A DNA stretch of 64,000 bases, from NCBI RefSeq assembly GCF_003254395.2, contig NC_037638.1, positions 4,640,001-4,704,000 of the forward strand, in the 5' to 3' direction. This document shows positions 25,601 through 37,500 of the stretch, in pieces. The notes under the pieces are model-generated. The model saw only the letters and a program-made list of their open reading frames with translations. It searched no databases and was not told the DNA's origin. Origin of the DNA: Apis mellifera (lineage: Eukaryota; Arthropoda; Insecta; Hymenoptera; Apidae). Position numbers and translations under genes: made by a program. Numbering within the stretch: the first letter of the stretch is position 1; every line of letters begins with the position of its first letter.

Positions 25601-28600
25601 AATCTGAAAAAGACAACGCGTTTTCAGGAGGTGGTTTCGGTCTCGGTTTATTTAGCGACAGACTCGAGCTAATCGCGAGACGAATCTGTTTCTCCCGATC
25701 CCTCTCGACCGTTCACCGCAATGGTGAACGATGAAAGGAAGGAGAAGGGAAAGAGAGAAGGGAAGAATTATCGGGAAAGTCGACAGTGCAACATTTTGCG
25801 GCCCGTGAAAAAGCAAGAAATCGGATGGCGATTTAAATAGATCTCGAGTGGGCCCCTCTTTACACGGCTCGTCCATTGTGCCGTCCGCAAGGTATACACG
25901 TTTCACCCTGTGAGACCAAGGGAGAGAGGGGGAGGCGGAGGTGGAGGATTTTTCCACGAAGAGGCGTGAAAGGAGGCTCGTGCCCTTGGTTTGGCGGTAT
26001 GCGCGCCACTCGAAACTCACAAAAACCGGCATTATTCTCTCTCTTTCTCTCTCTCTCTCCTGCTTCTCATCGTCTCTTTTTCGTTTCAACGGGGTATACG
26101 CATCGGAGGAGTATCGTCCTCGTTTTGGAGAAAGAAAACGGGGACTGGGGGAGAAGAAGGATGGCGGGCCACTTTGTCAACTTGTCACCCGGGTCGAGGA
26201 GATCCGCGAGAGAAAACGAACGAAAGACCCCTCGGGATGAAGGGAAGAACTACGATCGTTCTTGTTCGCACCAGGAAGTCTTAGCTCCTCTCCTCTCCTC
26301 CTCGAGGCGTTCCTCTTTTTCTTGCTTCCCTTTTATCTTTTTTTCCTTTCTTCTCTTTTCTTTTCTTTTTTTTCTTTTTTTTTTTTCGCTCCCCCCTCCT
26401 CCCTTTGGAGAGGAAGGGTGCAAAGCTTTTGTACGTGCAGTGCTTTTACGTCCGAAGCTTTTGTTTGATATCGTTCTCTGATACGATCAGAGTTTGGATA
26501 ATTGATTCGAGGTTAGGTTCAACGAAAGAAGGATTTTTAATGAAAAGGAACGAAAAAGTTGCTTGAAATTTATAATGTAAATTTTGTTTTTAGTGAACAA
26601 GAGGCTAGATTCGTGCTTACTTATTTAAAAAAAAAGTTTTGTTGGATATCGTTTTCGTTACGATCGATACGTTTGAGGTTAGATTAAACGAAAGGAGGAT
26701 TTTTAATGAAAGGGAACGAAAAAGTTGCTTGAAATTTATACTGTAAATTTTGTTTTTAGTGTTAATTGAACAAGGATTGAACAAAATTTAACTTACTTAT
26801 CTAGAAAAAAAAGTTAGGTTAGATTCGATCGTTCTCGTTACGATCGTTTGAAGTTAGATTAAACAAAAGGAGGATTTTTAATGGAATATATAAAGAATAT
26901 ATTATATAAAGGATCGAAAAAATTACTTAAAATTTATAATATAAATATTATTTTTAGTGTTAGTTGAACAAGAGATTAAATTTGTGTTTACTTATCTAGA
27001 AAAAAAAATTTTGTTCGATATTGTTCTCGATCGTTTAAACGATTTGAAGTTAGATTCAAAAGGAGGATTTTTAATAGAAGAAGTTGCTTAAAATTTATAA
27101 TATAAATTTTATTTTTAATGTTAATTGAACAAGAAGATTTGTATTTACTTATCTAGAAAAAAAAGTTTTGTTCGATATCGTTCTCGTTACGATCGTTTGA
27201 GGTTAGATTAAACGAAACGAGGATTTTTAATGGAACTATATAAAGAACTGAAAAAATTACTTAAAATTTATAATATAAATTTTATTTTTAGTGTTAATTG
27301 AAGAAATTAGATTCGTGCTTACTTATCTAGAAAGAAAAATTAAGTTTAAATTTTGTTCTCGATTGTTTGGATAATTGATTTGAGATTAGATTCAAAAGGA
27401 GGATTTTTAATAAAAAAAAATTTGAAACAAGCTTGAAATTTATAATATAAATTTTGTTTTTAATGTTAATCGAAGAGATTCGTGCTTACTTATCTAGAAA
27501 AAAAAGTTAGGTTAATTTTTGTTCGATATCGTTCTCGATCGTTTGGATAATTAATTTAAGGTTAGATTCAAAAGGAGGATTTTTAACGGAAGAAGTTGCT
27601 TGAAATTTATAATATAAATTTTGTTTTTAATATTAATTGAAGAGATTAGATTCGTGCTTACTTGTCTAGAAGAAAAAGTTAGATTAAATTCTGTTCGATT
27701 CTGTTAATATCGTTCTCGATCGTTTGGATAATTGATTCGAGGTTAGATTCAAAAGGAGGATTTTTAATAGAACAAGTCGCTTGAAATTTATAATATAAAT
27801 TTTCTTTTCAGCGTTAATTGAACAAGAGTAGATAGATTCGTGCTTATCTATCGAGAGAAGAAAGTTAGGTTATGGCGACATTTCACATTTCACGTATCGC
27901 ACACACTTAACACATTGTATTCGTGAGACGCGAATTGAATAAAAAACGCGAACGATTTATTTGCGCGTGCGCGGGAATTAAATAAGGAAGACAAATCGTA
28001 GAATTCGAACAAGATTAAAAGATTGAAACGAATTAAACGATCTGGGTGAAAGAAGTGTGTATGGGAAACGGGGCCGTATATCTGCATATTTATACCTGGC
28101 ACGTGTGAGCTATATATCGATACAGCTTAACTGTTACACCAATTACTTTTACATATCCTCGCACACAGGTGAGAAATTCAAGTAGGAAGGCGTAGGTTAA
28201 TTAACGACACGGGGATAATTTGCTCGATATTGTTCTCGATACTATCTCCGTATCTTTGAAATATACAATTTTTTCAAAATATTCTTCCGTAATTTCCATC
28301 CCAAACGATCTTATTATCTTATCTAATCCAAAAATATTATACGATAAATTCATTCATCATTTTCAACATATTTATTCCATTCATAAAAATGCAAAAGTAA
28401 TTTCGATTAAAAAATTCGCACAAATAAAGAAAGTCATACTTTATTTTCACCAAAAAAATTTCGTTAGAAAATAGGGAGAAGAGCATTCCATAATTCTTTT
28501 TTTACAGAAAAAAAGATCTCTCTTTTCCCAAAAAAAAAAGGAACGCGTTTCGAAACGTAACCGCTCGCAGCAAAAAGGCCGATGGGTATCATCGGTTATT

Positions 28601-31600
28601 ACCTACGAGGCAAGCAAGCAACCATCCTCGGATGTCATTGGCGGCCGAGCAGGGAAGAAGCGGACCACGAGTATCGGTTTCAATGGTGTCGCGCACCGAG
28701 AGTGACACGGATAGCCGCGGATACCGTAGAAAAGCTTACAGGACTCCCCAAAGGACCTCCCGTCGACAGCCTTTCAATGTTTGAAAGTCATACCCCGGTG
28801 GTGTGCACGAGGGGACCGAAAGCGAAACCACTCGAGAGAAGGCCGGGGAATGGAGGGGCCTCATGGCGTGTTCTCAATAGAGGCGTGTACATGAACCCCG
28901 ATGCGCACGCGCGAGAAAGAGAGAGACAGAGAGCGTGGCCTCTGCGAAAGCGATCCACCTTTGTGTAAATAAGGCAATAAGGCGAACCGAAGCGGGATTA
29001 TTCTTCGGTTAAGCCCGTGGATCGGATTATGGGACGGATGATATCGATAGTCTCTGTTGGGATGTCACGAGGCGTTTTCTGAGACGGACGCACTTTCTCG
29101 AAAGGTGTGCATAATTAATAATTGCGTCTGTTATTCGAAATTCTTATTCTCTAAAAGAATAATAAAATTACCGAGTTACGAATAGTTCGTTGTACAATGT
29201 GATTCGTTTAAAAAATGGACGATTCGAGATACGGAAGGAAACTTTTTAAAGGAAAAGGGAAGAATTTTCGAATTTAAAGAGCTCGACTTGGAAAGTTTGG
29301 AATAATTTCTCCCCTTGGAGGAAGGTTTTATAATTCTCATAATAAACCCGAAAAAAATCACGCCCCTGACGGCGCGAGAGCAGAGGGGGAGCCGAATATT
29401 TCGGGTAGGAATGGGTGGGGTACGTCGGTTTACCATAACTTATGGGGCTGGTCGAGATCGCGTCTCCATGATGGGCACGAGGAGTCGCCCATACAAGGAG
29501 TCGCGCTCGTGTTCCCTGAAGCGTTAGGTGTTAGGTTAGGTATAGAGGCAGCACCTAGAGGCTTGCAGGTATTACGTTACAATGCCATTATGTAACTCCC
29601 GTACCATTGTGGGGACCCCGTTGTGACGTATGGTTAACCACCGACCATAACCAACCAAATGTTCGCACGTTCTCAACAGAGAGGAAGTATTTTGTACTCG
29701 GTATTTGGCCGATGCGCGAGCATCGACCGTGTATCGAAACCAAGGGAAATGATTTTGGAAAGGGGAGGGGGTAGAGGAGTGATTGTTGGGGATACGATTA
29801 GCGGGGTGAAAAGGAGAGGGGAATCGAGAGGTATCCGATTCGTTGTTTCGAAGTAAGCAATTTAGGTTAGGAATAATTTTTGGGATACGAATTGTTATTT
29901 GTATTGTATTATATTTATATTGGTATTAAATTATGGAAAGTTAGAGTTGAAATTTGAGTTGAAAGTGACTTTTGGGAATGGATCGTAGGGAAATTTGTGA
30001 TTCATGGAAAATTAGAATTAAAAAGTATCGTTTCTTTGTTTCGAAGTAAGTAATTTAGGTTAGGTTAAGAAGTTATATGTTAGAAATAATTTTTAGAATA
30101 TTATTAATTATGAAATTTAAGTTAAAAATGAGTTTTGGGAATGAATCCTAGAGAAATTTGTGATTCGTAAAAAATTAGAATTAAAAGTATCGTTGTTTTT
30201 TTGTTTCGAAGTAAATAATTTAGGTTAAGTTAAGAAGTTATATATTAGAAATAATTTTTGGAATATGAATTATTATTTATATTATATTATATTTATATTA
30301 ATATTAATTATATTAATGGAAAATTAGAGTTGAAATTTTAGTTAAAAATGATTTTTGGGAATGGATTCTAGGGAAATTTGTGATTCGTGAAAAATTATCG
30401 TTTCTTCGTTTCGAAGTAAATAATTTAGGTTAGATTAGAAGTTATATATTAGAAATAATTTTTGGAGTAGGATTAATTATAAAATTAGAGTTAAAAATGA
30501 TTAGATCCTAGGGAAATTTGTGACTTATGGAAAATTAGAATTAAAAAGTATCGTTGTTTTTTCGTTTCGAAGTAATTTAAGTTAGGTTAAGAGATTAGAA
30601 ATAATTTTTGGGATATGAAATTAATTATGAAATTTAAGTTAAAAGTGACTTTTGGGAATGGATTCTAGGGAAATTTGTGATTCGTGAAAAATTAGAAAAA
30701 TATCGTTTTTTGTTCGTTTCGAAATAAATAATTTAGGTTAAGTTAAGAAGTTATATATTAGAAATAATTTTTGGAATATGATTAATTATGAAATTTAAGT
30801 TAAAAATGACTTTTGGGACTTTTCGAAGTATAATTTAAGTTAGGTTAAGAAATAATTTTTAGCATATGATTAATGAAGTTTGTAATTCGTGGAAAATTAG
30901 AGTTGAAAGAATTATCATCATGTTTCTTAATTTCAAGATGTAAATTAAATTAGGTTAAAAGGAGTATGATAAGTTAAAAGTAATTTTTAAAAATATGATA
31001 TTTTGTTCCAAAGTATAAATTGTTAAATTTATATTTAACAATTAAAATTAGAAATAACTTTTAACAAATGATTCTTAAAATAATTATCAATTTGTTTCGA
31101 GATCTAATTTGAATTAAAAAACAATCTTAACAAATCCTGTAATTTCATTCGAAGAATTACTCTTTGACTTCCGTATCGACCGATACTCCTCCTTTCGAAA
31201 CTGAAAACTTTTCAGTTCATTGGCCCCAAGATTCAATATCTTTCTCGCCAATTTGTCCACCCGTCAACGACAATCACCAAATTATCGTATCTAATTCTTC
31301 CTTATTATCTCGCCTTTATTTCATCGAGGTTAGAAATTTCGCGTGCACACAAACTCGATCGTGAAACGCTCGATTAATCTTCCTCGTTCCCTTCCTTTTC
31401 TTCCGTCGTAATAAATCCACGGATAAAATATTACCCCGCGTTTCGACTGGTTCGTTCGCTCGTACGTGTGTCGCGACTTCACACACACCCACAACTCACA
31501 CGCTGGACAGAGGTTAGAGTTATGCCAGCATATGTGACAATAACGAGCCACGGTTGCATACGAGGCGGGATCGTAAAACGGAGGATTAAACTCCTTTCGG

Positions 31601-34600
31601 CTATTAGTCTAATATATGCGTTCCGATATCGAAAAAAGAGAATCGCGATTCGAAGATCTTTTTCTCTGAATGAATCTTAATGGTGGATCTCGAATTTCAT
31701 CTTGAAAATTACCTACGATCGATAACAGCTCCGCACATGTACTCGAATTACGCAAAAAGTGGATCGATTATTGAAAAAAGTTTCCGAAGCGTACAGATTT
31801 GAACGAATTTTCGAAATGGATACTTGTTGAAAAATCCAAAGATCCAAGTTCTTCCAAAGAAAAAGGATAGACCTCGACTCGACTTCTGCCTGTTGTCCGT
31901 TAAACGTGTGAGAAAAAAAAAAAAGAAGAAAAAGATCGGGTAACGGGGTAACGAAGTCGACGATCCCCTGTTAAACATTTCCGCGAACGGCATTGTGCCA
32001 CTCTATCCCATACAGAATTCAAACTACTCGGATACGCTGTTGTCACGAATGCCGGGCCACGCTTGATGGATGCGCGCGTTTCGATCAATCTGTTACAATG
32101 CAGTTTGCCATGGCTGCTATTCGAACAATCTTTCCTTTCGAAACGAACGAATTCTATTCCTACGTTCCTCGCCAAAAAAAGAAAAAGATCATCATTCATC
32201 ATTATCAAATTTTCATTTTCTACGTACCGTAAATAAAATGTACAAAAATAAAAATTTAGAGAAACCTCGTATCTCAATTCCATGTTATTCCGTACATTGA
32301 CAAAATGATGTAAAATTAAACGTGATTTTGATCAAATAATGGAATGATATAATACAATACTGTTGGAACAATCGATTCACTTTTGATTATCGACCGTTTG
32401 TGAAAATTAATTCGAATAAAATCAAACGATTTTTCCCTCCCTTCCCCCGTGCAAAGTTTATTTACGCGGCACGCCCCGCTCGTTCAGGAATCATTTAGGT
32501 TATGTATCGTTTTGTAGCCACGGGATCGGGCCGTGAATCCGGACACGAGTCGTGGTAACAAGAGCGTGGACACAATGATAGAGGACGGTTCGCTGGCTGG
32601 ACGCCACGGTTGCCCGTTTAAACGGTTCCCCCATTGGAGGCTCTCCAACCTCCCTATCGTTCGAGGGGTTGTCACAGGGCTGGGCCGGCCACGTATATTA
32701 CACCGATACTACACATTGTGCACAATGACACCTCCGTGTCTATATATATATCGAAAAGAAGGGGGGCCACGCAGACTTTCGAGGGTTCGAGAGGCCTGCA
32801 TTGCACCTCTACCGTGTCTATACTGCGCTTATGTCGGCAACTGTGTAACGATTCGCTGCAGGGCGCCCTATTCGCTTGACCAGCTGTCCACTGGAACGCT
32901 CGTCGCGCCTCCAGTGGGAAAACTTTGAACCAGAGCTACTTGGACGCACAGGCAGAGTGATGGGAAAAATTTAATCGTCAAAGTTTACTTAATAAAATTG
33001 CTGATCTTTATCGTTCAAATAATTATAATTTGCCGAGATTGATATGAGAAATATCGATGTAATGGCTGTGAATAAAAATTATTTAAGCATTTGGATTAAT
33101 CGATGTAACTTTGTTCGAAATATTCAACTGACGCTTTTTCAACGTGTTAATCCGACTGTTGAGAAAGATCGATGGATTTTAAGAGGATTAAAGCGAAGTA
33201 CATAGTACAACGATTACGATAAATTTTCGTAACGAATAAAGTAACACGTTCTCGATCTTTTTTTTAAAGAAAGGAATAATATCTATCTAATGGAATATTA
33301 ATGAAAATGAAATTGCAGACAGAGGTGGAAGACATGACGAGCGACGGCGTGTGCGATGGAACCGGGGCGAATCTCGCCGCGCCGGAGACTACCGGCGGCC
33401 TGATAGGACCGGAAATGCCGGCGAACGTGATGGAGTGCGGCGGATGCGGAGAGCGCGTCCGCGAGCGCACCGTCCTCTGCGTCGGCGGTCGAACTTGGCA
33501 CTCTAGGTGCTTGAGGTGCTTCGCGTGTGCCAGGCCGCTACACGATCAACACTCGTGCTTCTTGAAGGGCATGAGGCTCTATTGCAGGCACGACTATGCT
33601 CTGTAAGTTTAACATCGTTAAAAGGATTTTTGCGTTTTATAAAGAAATCGTGAATCCAATTATCAAATATTAATTGTAAAGTATTTTAGAAGAATATTAT
33701 ATAAATTCGTAGATAATTGAATAAAGATATCAAAGAATTTTTATCGAAGGTTAAATATGTTCGCTGGGATGAAGGCATAAATCCAGGTGTAATTGCCATC
33801 GTGTCGTCAAAGATCTGGGTTTTCTTGTAACGGCAATTTACAGATCGAAAGAGATTCAATTATCGCGATAACGCACAAAGTAAACGTTCCTGTTATGTGT
33901 AATATTCAAATGCGCGCGGTTGATCTAGCTCTAGTGGAATAATAATAAAGCACGGTGAGAGATCGGTGCGAGCGTCGTGTTTGCGTTATCAATGCAATAA
34001 ATAACAATTCGTTGCGTACGAAACCTCTCAATCGAGCCGCGAAAACGAAACTAGAAATTTTCCCTCGACACGACACGACACGACACGATCCTTAAATGAC
34101 TCGTCTACGGATCGATAAGCGTGTAAATCAACGTTAACGTTTCTATAAGTAAATTAGCGATGCGAGGTATTTTGTCGTATGGCCGATTAAGTGGTTGAAC
34201 TACTTTTCCAATGTTTCTGATTTCTTGATCTTTCGTTGCATCGTGTTCTGAAACTTTTGCCTTCGAAATATCTTCGATACGATTTCGTTAATTTGTCGAA
34301 TAGATTTTTAAACTGCGACGCGAAATTTTATTCGCTAAATTATATAAATTGATAATATCTAATGTATTTATAGAAATCTCGATGTTTAATACGTAATACG
34401 AAATACTTTCGAAAAACCGACTTTACCCGAGTCGAACCGAACGATTCCCGAATAATTCCGATTTAACCCGAACAATTCCCGACTCGACCCGAGTAACCAA
34501 ACTTCGAATTCTCGTATACTTTTGTTGCTTGTTGTGTTCAAAGTTAGGTTAGATCTCTCGTTCAAATTTCTCCTTACTGAAAAATATCATCGATTGAATT

Positions 34601-37464
34601 AAAAAAATGGAAAATATAACAATAGTTTCATCTCTTATATTTTCATAAGATTCGATACAAAATCGAAAGAGATCACAATGCGTACAGTAGTAAGCACTTA
34701 TAGATAATATCTCTAAAGTTGAATTTATCCCCTTTCGTATTTCCTTTCTTCTTCGGATTACATTGATTTCCGCATTCGATAATGTAGACAGCGATACCGG
34801 TCGCGCGTCACGATCGGATATCGCGATATATACGTGATTTAGACAGGCCGGTGCAACAGCCAGGTGACCGAACCAACCATTGATTGACAGTTGGATAAAC
34901 ACGTTGGAAAGTGTTCGACTCGGATCCTTCGCGTACAATCGGCCAAGTCACTTCGAGCTTCTTTCATTTCGATCGATCGTGACACTCTCTCTCTCTCTCT
35001 CTCCCTCTCCCTCTCCCTCTCCCTCTCTTGCGACCTTCCTCCCTACGAAAATATTCGAAACAAACCGCTTTCGACCGGCCATTATCGAATTCCGCTACAA
35101 TACGATACGTGTGTCGAACGTTGTGTAAGTAAATAGAAAATCTAATTGAATTTTTGTCGTTGAATCGAATCGGCTTGATATGACTTATTCACGAGATTGG
35201 ATTATCATTAGAGTTAATTTAAATTTTTAAATTTTATTGAATATTTAACGAACAAAATGCAACAAATGTTAGATTATAGGTTAGATTTTTACGATTCAAG
35301 TTAAAAATAAAATTGATAAGTATAACAATCAAAGTTACATGAAGTTAATCAAATTAATTTTCAATAAAGTTATTCTAATCTAATTTCTCATTTTAACTAT
35401 TAATTATTTTTTTAATTACTCTTTCAGATTTTATTCCAAAACTCAAGATCCAATCTTTTCTTGGAAAAATTAAATTTTCAAGTTACTCGCAGAAAATCAC
35501 AAAACCCATATTTTATCATTATCTGAAATATCATCGTCGCTTGTATCACTTATCACAGTGGAAACGAGAGTTTAAGGGTCGGCATTCCTCGCAAAGACGG
35601 TATCGGTGTGGATATTTTCGTGGCGTGTCCGTCTTTTCGAGGGTCAAAGTGGCGTGTATGCGGGAGGTCCCGAGGAATCTGCCGCGTAATTTTTTTCGAC
35701 CGACGTTTTTCGCCTCGTAATGCCGGCTTACGATGACCCGGTCGACAGGATCCACGACCCCGTAGACACGTCGACAACCGACTCGGGGAGGAGAGGCGAA
35801 GCCGCGCTGCCTATTTCGAATTTACGCTCGGCTCGTCGTGATAAATGATCGAAAACTATATATGTATATATATATGTATGGTGGATATATGCCACGAACA
35901 AGCTCTGGACCGAAGAATCGAGGACACGCCGAATCTTTTATACGACTCGTGATCGAGGAGTGTTGATACAATGCGACCTAATTAAATACGCCGTTTCGAT
36001 TCGATATACCGTTCTAATTTTGCGCGCGAAAGAATTTTTAAAAAATTAAATTTCTCTCGTAAATAAAGCTTAAGAAACGAGGGAAGAATTTCGACTCGAT
36101 GATTCTTCACAATTTAATTCAATTCGAAATAATGGATTAATGGAAAACAACGAGCACGTTGTTTGATTTTATAACGAGTTTCTCTCTCGAGGATTAATTT
36201 TTATCTCTCGCTTTCGTGTCTGCTCTTTTAGGATCTACATATGTCGCGATAAAGGAAACTCGGAAGGAGAGAGACAATCGGTCGCTCAAAATTCAAATCC
36301 CTTCCTAGAGATTGACGTGGGCGAGACGAGAAAGTTGTTGCCGTTGCGGCCACGATGAATTAGTGATTCGCCGAGAGACAATAGGATTAAAGTGCAAGTC
36401 TTCTCCTTTTTCCTTTTCTTTCCTACGTGGTGCTTGTCTTTGCGCGAGATTTACGATTACGATACAAATATACATTCATATATTCCATTAATTATCGATC
36501 GAGTGAAAAATCGAAGGAGAACGCCTCGATTCGTCTAATCGATTATTTTTGTTCGTTCATTCCATCTTTTCGAACCTCTTTCGCGATTAACATTTCGAAA
36601 GAATGCGAAGAAAATTCTAACACTTCGAATTTTCGATCGTTACAAAAAGAAAAAAAACAATCGTGAGATTCAAAGTCAACGAAATCGATAGATAGCGATA
36701 AAAAAAAAACGTTATAACTCTGTAATAAATATTATATATATTATATTATATTATATTATAACGCTGTAACTCTGTGTAATAAATCACTGGTACGATCGAA
36801 TATATACATAATTATAACGAAGCAAGCGAAGCGCAATGTCTCGCACGATCAACTCCATTAAGCAGCTCCTTATAGCCGTGCAAATATCCGCTCCCTCTCG
36901 CGTACGAATCCTCCTCTTAATCCGCTCGGTTGTCGAAACACACGGAGCAATAGTGGTGGCATCTAGCAGCTCGTCCGGGTATATAAACCGTACATACCTA
37001 CTCACTTTCTCTGGTTTGGTGGTGGGGCCACCGGGATAGTCGCGTGGCCCCATAAGATACGCTGGCGGGGAGGGAGGGAGGGCATAACCCCTTACACGGG
37101 CCGTATAAACGGCCAAGTCTCGGCTCGTAGCCGGGGAGGAACCGGACGAGGAATCGGGATGCACTTTCCGTGTTCATGAATATGATAATGGGCTAATGGC
37201 CGGCTAGTCGTTGTTTAATTACCAGCAGCGGCGCACACCGACCGACCACACCACGCCACCGTCGGCCGTGAAGAAGCCACCGTGTGGTCGTTGGTGTCTC
37301 GTCGTTAGGCCGAGGACTTCACGAGGTTGTGTTGCTGGCAACGTTGGTGCACCCGTAACACCCACCTCTCCGACCCATTCATCGTTGCCCAGCGTGCGTG
37401 TGTCGTGTAGCATGCTCGTGTCTTGCCGCTACACGACTACCGTTTACACCGAGCTAGGCTCTCG

Positions 37465-37500
<36 letters not shown>

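Larger units (their letters stand above)
33603..37179. other. Awh A intron 2, first part
   Basis: No exon supported. Included are (CGACA)n at 34065-34088, the phased CCGA cluster at 34415-34492, a CT-rich microsatellite at 34983-35028, and islands at 35540-35830 and 36820-37170. One frame of about 126 codons on the - strand at 36784-37164 is an artefact of the last island. Confidence 0.4.

Noticed and set aside
25876..26481. 201-codon open frame on +, overlapped by others on both strands
   Set aside because: It is driven by GA/TC tracts; the translation is Ser/Leu/Phe runs with no domain or splice context, and three frames are open at once.
28582..28968. 128-codon frame on + between the two arrays
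   Set aside because: GC-rich island effect. There is no family resemblance, and it lies inside intron 1 of gene A without useful splice sites.
26470..31000. Arrays considered as CRISPR-like
   Set aside because: Whole monomers are repeated and degenerate, with no constant short repeat alternating with unique spacers, and the genome is eukaryotic.
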